63,074 nt of DNA, taken from contig JACAUC010000005.1 in NCBI GenBank assembly GCA_013390945.1, positions 1 through 63,074 of the forward strand, in the 5' to 3' direction. Each line of letters begins with the position of its first letter. The first letter of the stretch is position 1. This stretch comes from Candidatus Chloroheliaceae bacterium (GTDB taxonomy: Bacteria > Chloroflexota > Chloroflexia > Chloroheliales > Chloroheliaceae). The notes beneath the pieces were generated by a model. It was not told where the DNA came from. It was given only the letters and a program-made list of their open reading frames with translations, and ran no database searches. Shown here in pieces: positions 43,165 to 52,996 of the stretch. Made by a program: the position numbers and the translations under genes.

Positions 43165-44751
43165 ATGAAGTTTATAACTAGCCGTAACCAGATTAGTGTG
43201 GTAGCTTTTTTACTACTCAGTCTGGTGCTAACCCCGTTTAACGTTACTTTTGCCGCTGACAGTAGCCAATATTTTCCTGAAACAGGCCATACGGTTTCAG
43301 GGAAATTCCTTGACTATTGGAGAACTCGTGGTGGTCTGGAGACTTATGGCTATCCGATTACCGATGCTCAATCTGAGGTAGACCCTGAGACTGGTAAAAC
43401 TTTCCTCACCCAATGGTTTGAGCGCAATCGGTTTGAATTGCACCCGGAAAACGCTGGAACCAAATACGAGGTGCTAATGGGTCTTTTGGGTAAAGACCTG
43501 AACCGAAACAAATTGACCACCGCTCCCAACTTTGTAAGTGCAGGGAAGAAAAATAGCGCGGATAACAACTATTTCAACGAAACCGGACACAACCTTGCCG
43601 GGCGTTTCAAGGAATATTGGTACGCCAACGGCGGCATTGAACGTTTTGGTTATCCGATTAGCGAGGAATACAAGGATGTAGACCCGGAAACTGGTAAAAC
43701 CTTTGTAATGCAGTGGTTTGAACGGGCAAGATTTGAAGCTCACCCGGAAAACCAAAGACCCTACGATGTGCTGTTGGGCTTGTTGGGCAAGCAAATTAAA
43801 GGTGGCAACCAGACACCCACGCCTCCTGCCTTTACTGGCAAGATTGATTTTGCCAGCAAGTTTTTAGTCTCCTCGAACCTCATTGATGATATAGTAATAG
43901 ATTCTCAGGATAACCTTTATTTGGCTGATAGTGGCAACGCTAAAATCTTGAAATACAGTGGAAGCGGTCAACTCCTTTCTAGCTGGGATGTACCCGCACC
44001 AAAATATAGCTCTAGCACTGGCGGTGGTTTTACCCTGAAAACCGATGGTTCGGGGAACCTTTATGTTTTGGCCTCTAAAAGTAAAACCGTCCTGAAATAT
44101 AATAGTTCGGGTAGCCTTCTCAGTAAATTTGACCTATCAGCAGTAGGCGAAGACTCGTTTGGGTTAGGTGAGAGCCTTATAGGAGTTGACGCTCAGGGAA
44201 ATGTCTATTCTACTTTAAATGCTATCGTTCATAAGTATAATAATGCAGGTAATTTACTGGCAAGCTGGACGATTCATGACGAGAACGGGTTGGAATTAAG
44301 TGGAGGCTCTATCTCTAACTTAGTAATAGGCAACGGTGGAAATATATATTTACTGAAAAGTTACATTGGCTCAGCCGCTATGTCGGAACCATATCTTCAA
44401 GAATATGATAGTCAGGGTCGCTATATTAAAAGTGTGAGAAGTGAAGGTTTTACACTTGGTTTAGCAAGTGATAAGTGGGGTGATCTTTACTTCCTTTTTG
44501 GAGGAAGTAGTGCCTGCCGATTTTGGGGAGGGGCCACGAAATACAACCCTGCCCTAGATAAAATTACAACATGGGGTTCCTACGCTGGCACTTGTGATGA
44601 CCGTAGCCAAGATAAGGTGGATGGTAAGTTGGTCGCTTATGCCACTGGTATTGCGGTAGATAGCCAAGGCAATATTTTTACGGTAGATCACCCTAACCTA
44701 TATTCAGATTCTCCCGCTTTAAACCGGATACAAAAATTTGTTCAACATTGA
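43165..44751 (+). CDS. secreted repeat / beta-propeller protein
   Basis: A 528-residue secreted protein with a signal peptide (VVAFLLLSLVLTPFNVTFAA). Two copies (about 35-115 and 120-205) of a repeat follow: FPETGH, FLDYWRTRGGLETYGYPI, GKTFLTQWFERNRFELHPEN, GLLGK, a module common in Chloroflexota secreted proteins. After about residue 220 an NHL/SMP-30-like beta-propeller has several blades of the form DSQDNLYLADSGNAKILKY and DGSGNLYVLASKSKTVLKY. The likely role is extracellular binding. AGGAG lies six bases before the ATG. It is followed by another large secreted protein in the same direction. Confidence 0.78.
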   Translation: MKFITSRNQISVVAFLLLSLVLTPFNVTFAADSSQYFPETGHTVSGKFLDYWRTRGGLETYGYPITDAQSEVDPETGKTFLTQWFERNRFELHPENAGTKYEVLMGLLGKDLNRNKLTTAPNFVSAGKKNSADNNYFNETGHNLAGRFKEYWYANGGIERFGYPISEEYKDVDPETGKTFVMQWFERARFEAHPENQRPYDVLLGLLGKQIKGGNQTPTPPAFTGKIDFASKFLVSSNLIDDIVIDSQDNLYLADSGNAKILKYSGSGQLLSSWDVPAPKYSSSTGGGFTLKTDGSGNLYVLASKSKTVLKYNSSGSLLSKFDLSAVGEDSFGLGESLIGVDAQGNVYSTLNAIVHKYNNAGNLLASWTIHDENGLELSGGSISNLVIGNGGNIYLLKSYIGSAAMSEPYLQEYDSQGRYIKSVRSEGFTLGLASDKWGDLYFLFGGSSACRFWGGATKYNPALDKITTWGSYAGTCDDRSQDKVDGKLVAYATGIAVDSQGNIFTVDHPNLYSDSPALNRIQKFVQH

Positions 44752-44800
44752 TGGGGGTTCGTATCATCTCAATATTATTGAAATGATACGGGATTTTGTT
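44752..44800. repeat. short hairpin related to family B ends
   Basis: CGTATCATCTCAATATTATT then GAAATGATACG forms a hairpin and combines the two ends of the family B element (ATCTTCTCAATA and ATTATTGAGATGAT) with no interior. It may be a collapsed or empty copy; it may also serve as the terminator of the beta-propeller gene, since GGGATTTTGTT follows. Confidence 0.55.
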
Positions 44801-44879
44801 GTTGTATAAAAACCTGCCTTCCATTTATTGGTTGAATTAAAGGTCAAACTAGTAGTTAAGCTTAACGAGGATGCAAACT

Positions 44880-47690
44880 ATGAAGATTACTCGCGACTCC
44901 GTCTTACTGCGGTCAGTAATCAAGCTCTTTACACTGGTAGGGGTCTTTCTCTCTCAACAAATTGGCTCAGGTTGGCATAAAAACAGGGAGCGCGTTTTTA
45001 GTGCTTGGCTGATTGTTTTACTTTTGTTACCAATGGGAGCGGTTCCTTTTCAGATGGCATCTGCTCAGGTTAGTAGCCTGAATCAAAATTTGATTGATGA
45101 CAGCCGCTTCGGAACTAACCCCCTCTTTGGTCAACAGCAAATTCAGGATTTTCTGAATAGCCAGCCAGGTTCACTCAAGTCCTACCAATCGCCTTACCTT
45201 ATCAACCAGACTGAACCAGTAGCCCAAGTCCTTTTTGACACTAATATCTTTTACCTTATCAATTCTCAATTGTTGATAGTGCTAATGGAACTGCAAACTG
45301 GACTGATAACGAACCAAAACCCTTCGGCAGGTGATTACCAGAATCCTATGAAAGTAGCTGTACCGGGTCAATTTTTTCTGGATAGTCTTAGCAATGCTGC
45401 TGACCAGCTAAACAATCTGGCGCAGAACTACAAACCCGGAGCTACTATAAATTTTGTAGATGGTAGTACACTACCTGCATCGTCCTCTATCAACAATGGG
45501 ACTTATGCTATCCAAGCTTTCTTGGCCCTTTATAATACTCCAGCTGATTGGGAGATTAAGATTGGTTCTGGCCCGAATGGTTTTGTAAGCCTCTTTACCA
45601 AATGGTTTGGTGATCCCACTAAACCATCTGTATCTGCTTCACAACAAAGACGACCAAATTCCATTGGGAATCCAGCTTTCCCCTCTTTGCCATGGCCTTA
45701 TGGCGGAACGGGTGTAATTACTCAGGGGCCTAGCACTGCTCACGATGGCGGCGGCGGCATTGATTTCTATACCTACACTCACCAGATCACTTCTATTGCC
45801 GATGGTACAGTAATTCAGAGTAAGACCAACGGTGAAAATTGTGATTCAATAATAATACCTCCTAATATAATAACAGACGCAGCTAAAAGTGCTTACAGAG
45901 TTCAGTTTGGTAATTACCTATTAATTCAATATTCAGGCGCATTTGCGGGATGGTATGGCTATTATTATCACTTGGCTAAAAATAAGATTTACGTTACCTC
46001 TGGGGCGGTTTCTGCTGGAACAACGGTGGTAGCAGATCAGGGCTATACTGGTTTAACTGCGCCTTGTAGTGCAGGTGGTGAGCATCTTCATCTACAGTTT
46101 GTGCGGGATGGTACTGCTTATTATAATAATGCTTATCAGTTGCCTACCTGCTCAAGTGGACAGGTGAGTGTCAATGGTCATAGCGTTTGTGGCGGTAGCA
46201 CTCAGGTTCAGGTACTCTTTACCAATAACCGTCCTGTAGCATTGCCAGCAGGTGATGTTAATTCGATGGTTGACACTGCTCCCGTAAAGTGTACTCATCT
46301 GTGGGGCTGGGCTTGGGATCCCAAATCGCCAAATGTTTCTATATATGTGGATATATATAGGGATGGCCCGGCTGGAACTGGTGCCTTTGTACAAACTGTT
46401 ACGGCAAATGTCTATAGAAGCGATGTCAGTAGTTTAGTCTCGCACGATAATGGCTTACATGGCTTTGATATTCCTACGCCGATGAGCCTAAATGATGGTG
46501 TAGACCACACACTTTACTTTTATGCTATCGCTACCGGGGGTGCTGGCCCAAATCCGATGCTTAGTAATTCACCCATAACTATCAATTGTATGACAAATTA
46601 TGCGCCCCATGATTTAGGAGCCACCCGCGTTTCTAGTAGTGAAATTGATCTTTTCTGGGGTAGTTATTTGAATGAAGATGGCTTTAAAATCGAGCGCAAA
46701 ATAGGGACAAACGGCACTTGGTCTGAAATAGGTACGGTGGCTAAAGGTGCTTATTTCTATCAGGATACTAGTGTACAGGCTGATAGTAGCTACTACTTTT
46801 ATCGAATACGTGGTTACAATGTGACCGGTACTTCACCGTATTCTAACGAGGCGCGAAATAGCCGGGAAGTACCACTTTATGTCTTCTGGAGCAATACCCA
46901 TTCTTCTCCCTTTTACACCAGCTATGTATCAGAGGCTAATACTGTCCAAACCAACGGCTCTACCTTTAATTATGCCCGCATTGCTTTCTATGTCTACGCC
47001 CTAAATGATTGTGTGGGCAAGGTACAAGTTTATCGTTGGTACTTGAACTCTAATAGTAATGTACACTTTTATGCGGCAGGTACAGCGGAGCGAAGTGCGG
47101 TTAACGCTCTTGGGGCATGGACTGAGGAGGGAGTTTGGTTTTGTGTTTACGATACCCAAATGCCCGGCACTCTGCCCGTCTATCGTTTCTATCTAAATTC
47201 CGATAGTACTCGTCATTACTACACCACCAACGAAGCCGAGAAGAATTCGTTGATAGCTGCCGGGGCTTGGCATTATGAGTTTGTAGCTTTTTATACTCTA
47301 CCTACCCAAATTAACTCTCTTTCCTCGTTTTGGGCGGTAACTTCAGTCAATGACCGGGGCCAACTATTGGATAGTAGTGCTAATGGCACTCTTTCTTATG
47401 CGCTTACACAGGCTATAGCCAATGATACCGTCTTCTTTAACGGAGCCAGCACGATCCAAGTTACCGGAAAGCTGCCTGTAGTGGCGGCGGGAGCTAAAAT
47501 TCAGGGAGTTTGTAACGCAAATAAGTCGGGAGTGGTAATTAATAGTTCTGCTGCCTCGAATGTGCTAAATGGTCTGGTACTGAGCGGCAACAATTGGTTG
47601 AGTGGCGTGAAACTGACAGGCTTTCTAGGTAGTGCTATTAAAGTGGCTACACCTAGCAACCACCTGTCATGTGTGGCTGTTACTAAATAG
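44880..47690 (+). CDS. large secreted protein with M23-peptidase-like, Fn3 and DUF5648-like domains
   Basis: 936 residues. The signal/anchor region (AWLIVLLLLPMGAVPFQMAS) ends near residue 60. An unrecognised N-terminal domain follows, then an M23-like region: STAHDGGGGIDFYTYTH, IADGTVIQS, WYGYYYHLAKN and GGEHLHLQFV supply the H-x-D and H-x-H positions of LytM-type zinc peptidases. Next come a CBM-like region, a fibronectin-III domain (about 575-655), DUF5648-type repeats (VYRWYLNSNSNVHFYAAG, VYRFYLNSDSTRHYYTTN) and a partial parallel-beta-helix start (LPVVAAGAKIQGVCNANKSG). The target would be peptidoglycan or protein. The ATG at 44880 is preferred because GAGG lies nine bases ahead. The terminal helix domain looks cut short. 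Confidence 0.7.
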   Translation: MKITRDSVLLRSVIKLFTLVGVFLSQQIGSGWHKNRERVFSAWLIVLLLLPMGAVPFQMASAQVSSLNQNLIDDSRFGTNPLFGQQQIQDFLNSQPGSLKSYQSPYLINQTEPVAQVLFDTNIFYLINSQLLIVLMELQTGLITNQNPSAGDYQNPMKVAVPGQFFLDSLSNAADQLNNLAQNYKPGATINFVDGSTLPASSSINNGTYAIQAFLALYNTPADWEIKIGSGPNGFVSLFTKWFGDPTKPSVSASQQRRPNSIGNPAFPSLPWPYGGTGVITQGPSTAHDGGGGIDFYTYTHQITSIADGTVIQSKTNGENCDSIIIPPNIITDAAKSAYRVQFGNYLLIQYSGAFAGWYGYYYHLAKNKIYVTSGAVSAGTTVVADQGYTGLTAPCSAGGEHLHLQFVRDGTAYYNNAYQLPTCSSGQVSVNGHSVCGGSTQVQVLFTNNRPVALPAGDVNSMVDTAPVKCTHLWGWAWDPKSPNVSIYVDIYRDGPAGTGAFVQTVTANVYRSDVSSLVSHDNGLHGFDIPTPMSLNDGVDHTLYFYAIATGGAGPNPMLSNSPITINCMTNYAPHDLGATRVSSSEIDLFWGSYLNEDGFKIERKIGTNGTWSEIGTVAKGAYFYQDTSVQADSSYYFYRIRGYNVTGTSPYSNEARNSREVPLYVFWSNTHSSPFYTSYVSEANTVQTNGSTFNYARIAFYVYALNDCVGKVQVYRWYLNSNSNVHFYAAGTAERSAVNALGAWTEEGVWFCVYDTQMPGTLPVYRFYLNSDSTRHYYTTNEAEKNSLIAAGAWHYEFVAFYTLPTQINSLSSFWAVTSVNDRGQLLDSSANGTLSYALTQAIANDTVFFNGASTIQVTGKLPVVAAGAKIQGVCNANKSGVVINSSAASNVLNGLVLSGNNWLSGVKLTGFLGSAIKVATPSNHLSCVAVTK

Positions 47691-47722
47691 AAATTACTTT
47701 TCTGTTTTCCCCTTGAGATTGT

Positions 47723-47757
47723 GCTAACACCTTGTGGCGTTCCTGAAAGGTGTTAGC
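47723..47757. terminator. convergent-gene terminator
   Basis: GCTAACACCTT (47723-47733) pairs with AAGGTGTTAGC (47747-47757). It lies between the stops of two convergent genes and could serve either. AT-rich sequence follows on the right, inside the regulator gene. Confidence 0.65.
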
Positions 47758-48708
47758 CTACAGTAATTTTTCGTTGATGACTTCTTCGGTGTGGCGTACT
47801 TGTTCGCTGGCTTTGTTGTAGCGTCGGACGGCAACGTTGACATAGAGGGCATCAATGACACTGAGGTGGGCGATGCGGCTTGCCATCGCTTGGTTGCGGA
47901 AGGCGGTTTCACGGGCGGCGGTAATTAGTTTAATATCGGCAAATTCGGCAATCGGGCCACGCACATTACTGGTGAGGGCAATCGTAGTGGCTCCGGCTTC
48001 ACGGGCTTTGCGGAGGGAGAAGATTACTCCATCGGTGCGCCCGGTGTGCGAGATGGCAAAGGCGACACAATCCGGCCCTAATTGGCTGGCAGAGACGGCT
48101 TGCATATAGGGATCCAGCACATAGAAGACAGGCAGGCCAATTTTTAGGAAGCGATAATAGGCATCAAAGGCGGCGGGGGCTGAACTACCCATTCCGTAGA
48201 ACTCGGTTCGTTTGGCGCGGTGAATTGCTTCTACCGCGCGTTCCATCTCATGCCGATCTAATGTCTCCCGCGAGTCGGCGATAGCTTGGAGATCGGACTG
48301 AAAGACTTTGCGGGTGATGCTCATCACGTCATCATTCCGATTGATCTCTTCATGGGTGATTTTAACTGTGCCTTTGGCTTCGGCGGCGAGGGCCATCTTA
48401 AAATCTTTGTAGCCGCTAAAGGCCAACGCCCGGCAGAAGCGGACAATGGTGGCTTCACTGGCATCGGCTACTCGCGCTAGTTCGTTGACCGAAAAAGCGG
48501 TAACTTCTTCAGGATATTTCATTACATATTCAGCGATTTTACGCTCAGCCGGAAAAAGGCTATGGTTAGTCAGCGCACTTTGGATGCGGGCCAGACAACT
48601 GGTTAGTTGAATACGTCCAGAGGTTGCTAGATGCTCCGCGATTTCCCCTTTGTCTCCTTCGGTCTGGTATTCATAGTTGTTCGCCTCATAGTTGTGTAGG
48701 ATCTCCAT
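47758..48708 (-). CDS. MurR/RpiR-family transcriptional regulator
   Basis: A 316-residue protein with an RpiR-type N-terminal helix-turn-helix (about 40-115: FPAERKIAEYVMKYPEEVTA, LARVADASEATIVRFCRALA, GYKDFKMALAAE) and a C-terminal SIS sugar-phosphate-binding domain (about 155-290: TEFYGMGSSAPAAFDAYYRF, CVAFAISHTGRTDGVI, TIALTSNVRGPIAE). It would sense a phosphosugar and control a sugar or amino-sugar pathway. No obvious target gene is adjacent; a methyltransferase lies upstream. Confidence 0.9.
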   Translation of the reverse strand: MEILHNYEANNYEYQTEGDKGEIAEHLATSGRIQLTSCLARIQSALTNHSLFPAERKIAEYVMKYPEEVTAFSVNELARVADASEATIVRFCRALAFSGYKDFKMALAAEAKGTVKITHEEINRNDDVMSITRKVFQSDLQAIADSRETLDRHEMERAVEAIHRAKRTEFYGMGSSAPAAFDAYYRFLKIGLPVFYVLDPYMQAVSASQLGPDCVAFAISHTGRTDGVIFSLRKAREAGATTIALTSNVRGPIAEFADIKLITAARETAFRNQAMASRIAHLSVIDALYVNVAVRRYNKASEQVRHTEEVINEKLL

Positions 48709-48846
48709 AATTGTACCTGTTCTGATCTAGTCCTCAATAATCACCTTAGTTCAAAATATACCTAAGTGTATCATAAACGAAATAAATGTCAATCAGAAGC
48801 CCCTTTGAGGAAAAAGATCTTTAATAGCGTCCGCTTAATAAAGAGG

Positions 48847-48885
48847 GGCATCAAAAAGGGCGTCAACTACGCCCCTTTTGATGCC
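48847..48885 (-). terminator. terminator of methyltransferase gene
   Basis: GGCATCAAAAAGGGCGT and ACGCCCCTTTTGATGCC form a stem of about 17 bp with one mismatch around CAACT. It lies just past the 48951 stop, in the 242-base gap 48709-48950, which holds nothing else clear. Confidence 0.7.
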
Positions 48886-48950
48886 ATCTCCTTACCTTTG
48901 TAAATATAAATATATAAAACCTTATTTGGAGTGGTTTTGTAAGGCTCTCT

Positions 48951-49781
48951 TTATTTTGACCACTTGGCGATGATGGCGTTAAATTCTTCAGGTAGGCTTA
49001 TTTTACGGTCGGGTTCTGGATATTCTTCTAGCCACTTTTCCAACCGTGCGCTGGCCTCGCGGTGAATCTCTTCGGGTGTCTCCCAATCGGCGGAATAGTT
49101 CCGGGCTGTGATACGGGTGACGGCATCGCGTAGACTTAGCTCAGGATTGGTGTACTTTACCAGTGTTACCTTTTGTACAGTTGCACCGAGTTCTTCTAGG
49201 TAAGCTCCGATTTTTTCTTCGGGTATCCAACCCTCCCAGCGCTTGTATTCAGCCTTGTTTTCCAGTTCGGCGTGAATCTCACTCCATTTTTTTTGAGCCA
49301 GCTTTAGAGGAGACAACCCCTCACTCATGAAATCCTGCCCGATATTATCGGAAATGACTAGAGTACCACCGGGTTTTAGAAGCACCCGCTTTGCTTCTTG
49401 AAGTGCCTTTTGCCAGCCTTCTAACAAATGTAGTACGGCCACAGTAATTATAAGATCAAAACTGCCCTCTGAAAAAGGTAAAGCGGTCACATCGGCTGGT
49501 TGTAGATGGTAGCGATAGGAGGCGAGGGCTTCATCTTGGGAGAGTTTTTGGTTGAGTCGGGCCATCATTGCAGTGGAGACATCTACCCCGGTATAGTCGT
49601 AACCAGCCCGAATAAATGGAATGGCGATACGCCCAGTCCCAATTCCTAGTTCCAAGAAACGGCTGGTTTTACTGGCTCCAGTGTAATTTATAATCGCATC
49701 TCGAATTTGCTCATTCACGCCCTCTGCAAAGCCACGAGTTGCATCGTAAAAATCAACGGCCCGATCAAAAGAGATGGTCAT
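48951..49781 (-). CDS. class I SAM-dependent methyltransferase
   Basis: A 276-residue methyltransferase. Motif I is RFLELGIGTGRIAIPF (SAM-binding glycines), then GYDYTGVDVS (acidic residue binding the SAM ribose), LPFSEGSFDLIITVAVLHLL (motif IV region) and RVLLKPGGTLVISDN. It is of the UbiE/methyltransf_11 class; the substrate is not predictable. AAGGAG lies eight bases before the ATG. The glycosyltransferase upstream (49823) starts 41 bases before it on the same strand, so the two may be co-transcribed. Confidence 0.9.
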   Translation of the reverse strand: MTISFDRAVDFYDATRGFAEGVNEQIRDAIINYTGASKTSRFLELGIGTGRIAIPFIRAGYDYTGVDVSTAMMARLNQKLSQDEALASYRYHLQPADVTALPFSEGSFDLIITVAVLHLLEGWQKALQEAKRVLLKPGGTLVISDNIGQDFMSEGLSPLKLAQKKWSEIHAELENKAEYKRWEGWIPEEKIGAYLEELGATVQKVTLVKYTNPELSLRDAVTRITARNYSADWETPEEIHREASARLEKWLEEYPEPDRKISLPEEFNAIIAKWSK

Positions 49782-49822
49782 GGTTTTAACTCCTTATTTG
49801 ATAGAATAGTTAATAATGAATA

Positions 49823-51082
49823 TTATCTAAAATAAAAATCTTGGTTCAATAATTTATAAACCTCCAAAGTTTCCAAGGCGGCTTTGCGCCAAGAGAAGCG
49901 AGCGGCCCAAACCGGGCCACGTTGTCGCATTTCAGCTTTACGGACGAGGCGTTCTGTCCAAGCGTAGTGTAGAGCAGTGGCCCATGCTGAAACATCTTCG
50001 GGCGGTATTTTTTGCCCTACCTCGCCGACTACCTCTGGCAGGCTACTGGTAGCCGCCACTAGTGCAGGTGTACCACAGGCTAACGCTTCTAAAGGTGGTA
50101 AGCCAAAGCCCTCATAAAGTGAGGGCATCGCAAGACAAGTGGCCCGGTTGTAGAGCCATAAAAGCTCAGTGGTCTCTACCCCGCCCGTCCAAATTAGCTC
50201 TTTTTGTAGACCCAATTCTTCGGCTAAGCGGTAAATTTCGGCAAAGAGCCAGCCCTCGCGCCCGGCCAAAACTAGGCGTGGTGGCGGCACATCCGCCGGA
50301 AATTCGTCTAACGAATGGCGGTAGGCTCGCAAGAGAGTGGGCAAATTCTTGCGTGGCTCAAGGGTACTGACAAAAAGTAAGAAACCGTCTGCCGGATTTA
50401 GCCCTTGCTCCCGCAGTTTTGCCACCACCTTCCGGGCTGCGCCCTCCTCCAGTTTCACCAGTTCTGGCTCACTCAACGGACGAAAGAGCGGATTGGCGGC
50501 TTCATAGATCACCCGAATCTTCTCCGGGTCAATACCCAACTCGTTAACCACATCACGGGCAGTACTTTCTGACACGGCAATTACCCACTCGGCACTCTTC
50601 GCCCCCTTTTCCACCTGACCGTAATAGCGGGCGCTCTCTTGGGTCAGCAAATGTGGGAAATGCAAGAAGGCTAAGTCGTGAATGGTGATGACCGAGCCGA
50701 TTTTACGAAAGCCCGTGAGGGGGTTGAAGGACGACGTTGGACGGATAAAAGGCGGAATAAAGTCGGGGCTATGAAAGACCGCTGGCCCCTCCCACGCTAG
50801 TTCTAAGGGCAGTGCTACCTGTTCTAGGCGGTGGTGTGGCGGTGTCCACAGTTTTCGGGAGGCAAGCTTGGTGTTAGGTTGTTTTAGCCACTCCGTCGGT
50901 AAGCGGGCCTCTTTGCGGCTTTGGTAGACGGTGAGGCTAAAGTTCTGCTCGGCCTGCAAGGGAGCCAGTTCACCCAACAAATTCAAAATATACTGCCCAA
51001 TTCCAGCCTGCCTATAATAGACCATCCGGGCATCGAAGCCCACCCGCAGTTTTTTAGGTTCGCTTTTCTTATAATTTTTCAC
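49823..51082 (-). CDS. GT4-family glycosyltransferase
   Basis: 419 residues. It opens LRVGFDARMVYYRQAGIGQY, typical of GT4 mannosyltransferases, and the C-terminal half carries LLFVSTLEPRKNLPTLLRAY, LIWTGGVETTELLWLYN and MPSLYEGFGLPPLEALACG, where EGFGLPPLE is the EX7E sugar-nucleotide motif. It transfers a sugar to an envelope or extracellular acceptor. It starts with GTG and has a weak ribosome-binding site. The acceptor cannot be named. Confidence 0.9.
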   Translation of the reverse strand: MKNYKKSEPKKLRVGFDARMVYYRQAGIGQYILNLLGELAPLQAEQNFSLTVYQSRKEARLPTEWLKQPNTKLASRKLWTPPHHRLEQVALPLELAWEGPAVFHSPDFIPPFIRPTSSFNPLTGFRKIGSVITIHDLAFLHFPHLLTQESARYYGQVEKGAKSAEWVIAVSESTARDVVNELGIDPEKIRVIYEAANPLFRPLSEPELVKLEEGAARKVVAKLREQGLNPADGFLLFVSTLEPRKNLPTLLRAYRHSLDEFPADVPPPRLVLAGREGWLFAEIYRLAEELGLQKELIWTGGVETTELLWLYNRATCLAMPSLYEGFGLPPLEALACGTPALVAATSSLPEVVGEVGQKIPPEDVSAWATALHYAWTERLVRKAEMRQRGPVWAARFSWRKAALETLEVYKLLNQDFYFR

Positions 51083-51159
51083 AAACTTTATTTTGCCTCA
51101 ATGCGGCATTTTTGGCAAGCTTCTTTTGTGGGCTATAAATACCGATGGTTATGCTCTAG

Positions 51160-51897
51160 TTAGCTGGTATATTTGTAGCCTACTCCCCGGATGGTCTGGA
51201 TATAGCGGGGACGGGTGGGATCATCTTCCAGCTTTTTGCGTAAGCGGGCCATATGTACATCTACCACGCGCTCATCCCCAAAATAGTCATAATTCCAAAC
51301 CCGCTCTAGCAAGCGATCCCGACTGAAGACCAAACCGGGGTTATCGAAGAGGAATTTTAGCAGATCAAATTCCAGTTTGGTAAGTTCTATCTCCTTCCCA
51401 TCTTTCCAGACTTGGCGACGTTCGGGATCAATGAAAATACCGTTCGGCTCGATCACCGGGCGAGGAGTAATGGCGTTGGTGTTAGGTAGATTCTTTTCCG
51501 CCGCCGTTTTATCGGGGTATTGTTGTGAGCGACGAAGCATTGCTTTAACCCGCAAGACCAATTCGCGACCGTTGAAAGGTTTGCTAATATAATCGTCTGC
51601 CCCGGCCTCCAAACCGACCACGCGCTGGTCTTCTGTACCCATTGCCGTAAGCATAATGACGTAAATATCGGGATTACTCTGGCGCAGTCGCTTACACACC
51701 TCCACTCCATCCATTTCCGGCATCATCCGGTCTAAAATGACCAGTGCTGGTTGTTCGCGTTGGGCAATTTCTAAGGCTTCACGCCCGTTCTCGGCCAATA
51801 AAACCTGATAGCCAGCTCGTTGAAGCTGGAAATTTACCAACATTAAAATATCATGCTCATCGTCGGCTAATAAGATTTTTTCTGCTTGCCCGGACAT
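51160..51897 (-). CDS. OmpR/PhoB-family response regulator (2)
   Basis: 245 residues with receiver LLADDEHDILMLVNFQL, LVILDRMMPEMDG (phospho-Asp), MLTAMG and YISKPFN. A winged-helix domain (about 150-240) with LTKLEFDLLKFLFDNPG and IQTIRGVGYKYT follows. GGGAG precedes the ATG. No histidine kinase is adjacent, so it is an orphan here; it starts the short minus-strand block with the glycosyltransferase and methyltransferase. Confidence 0.92.
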   Translation of the reverse strand: MSGQAEKILLADDEHDILMLVNFQLQRAGYQVLLAENGREALEIAQREQPALVILDRMMPEMDGVEVCKRLRQSNPDIYVIMLTAMGTEDQRVVGLEAGADDYISKPFNGRELVLRVKAMLRRSQQYPDKTAAEKNLPNTNAITPRPVIEPNGIFIDPERRQVWKDGKEIELTKLEFDLLKFLFDNPGLVFSRDRLLERVWNYDYFGDERVVDVHMARLRKKLEDDPTRPRYIQTIRGVGYKYTS

Positions 51898-52089
51898 TTT
51901 GATGACTCCCGCTTTTTCTGTACTATACTACTAACCTTGAAGCAGTTGACCTCTGGTTACTGCCCTAGTCAAAATGAAGGTTTTCCCATTATAACGTATC
52001 TGGTTATACTTTAACAGCTAAACCTAACGATTCACCTAACAAAACGACAAAAAAAGCCCAATATAGTAAAATCGTTAGAATTACGGACA

Positions 52090-52137
52090 GCCTACGGCGG
52101 GTTTATGCAATAAACCCCTACCAATGGAGATGATACA
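52090..52137. repeat. family B composite repeat (copy 3, reverse)
   Basis: CCTACGGCGGGTTTATGCAA then TAAACCCCTACC and GGAGATGATAC. It is the GTAGGGGTTTAT/ATAAACCCGCCGTAG half of family B, inverted relative to the other copies. It is the only notable item in the 51898-52288 gap between divergent genes; no promoter is clear there. Confidence 0.75.
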
Positions 52138-52288
52138 AAGAGGCTCTCTTTGAGTTTAAACTTTATTGCGGTAGTAGTCAAGATACTTTGCTCTCCCGCT
52201 CCCCGTTACGTTACAGGGGTGCATTTCATATAGATATGTGTTATTATAAACTTAACAAGATGCAGTAAGCGTAGGAAAAGTTATAGCG

Positions 52289-52966
52289 ATGAGTTTAGGT
52301 GAGAAGTTAGCACGGGTACGCGAAGACCTCGGTGCTGCGGCAAAAAGGGCCGGACGCGACCTATCAGAAATTACCCTAGTGGGTGTATCCAAGACCGCCC
52401 CGCGACCTGCCATAGAAGAAGCTTTTCGGTTGGGCTTGCGTGATTTTGGTGAAAATCGTGTCTCGGTGGCCGAAGAAAAATTTACGCCCCTGCCCTATCC
52501 GCCCAATCAAGCCTCTTTGCACCTGATAGGTCACTTACAGACCAATAAAGCCCGACGTGCCGTTAAGTTGTTTGATATAATTCATTCGGTGGACGATTTA
52601 CGTTTGGCTCAGTCGCTTAATCGGTACTGTGCTGAATTCGGTAAAAAGATGCCGATCCTTATTCAGGTAAATGTTTCAGGGGAAGAGAGTAAAGAGGGTT
52701 TGGCTCCCGTTGAGTTGGGTACAACCTTAGAGCAGGTTTTGCGGCTAGACTACTTGGAAGTACGTGGTCTAATGACTCTTGCACCCTATACCGAAAATCC
52801 TGAAGAGGTTCGCCCGGTTTTTGCTAGGTTACAGACTCTGTTTGAAAAACACCATCCGGGTACACCCGCATGGCGCACACTTTCAATGGGAATGACCAAC
52901 GATTTTGAGGTAGCAATCGAAGAGGGCGCGACTATCGTTCGGGTTGGCCGGGCCATCTTTCAGTAG
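52289..52966 (+). CDS. YggS/PROSC-family PLP-binding protein
   Basis: A 225-residue alanine-racemase-fold protein that binds pyridoxal phosphate and maintains vitamin B6 and amino acid balance. It has EITLVGVSKTAPRPAIEEA (PLP Lys in VSKT), FGENRVSVAEEK, HLIGHLQTNKARRAVKLFD, IHSVDDLRLAQ, VNVSGEESKEG and LSMGMTNDFEVAIEEGATIVRVG, the complete YggS set. Length is normal for the family. Confidence 0.96.
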   Translation: MSLGEKLARVREDLGAAAKRAGRDLSEITLVGVSKTAPRPAIEEAFRLGLRDFGENRVSVAEEKFTPLPYPPNQASLHLIGHLQTNKARRAVKLFDIIHSVDDLRLAQSLNRYCAEFGKKMPILIQVNVSGEESKEGLAPVELGTTLEQVLRLDYLEVRGLMTLAPYTENPEEVRPVFARLQTLFEKHHPGTPAWRTLSMGMTNDFEVAIEEGATIVRVGRAIFQ

Positions 52967-52996
52967 TAAGTTTAAACTTTTCGAGGCAATACGGGA

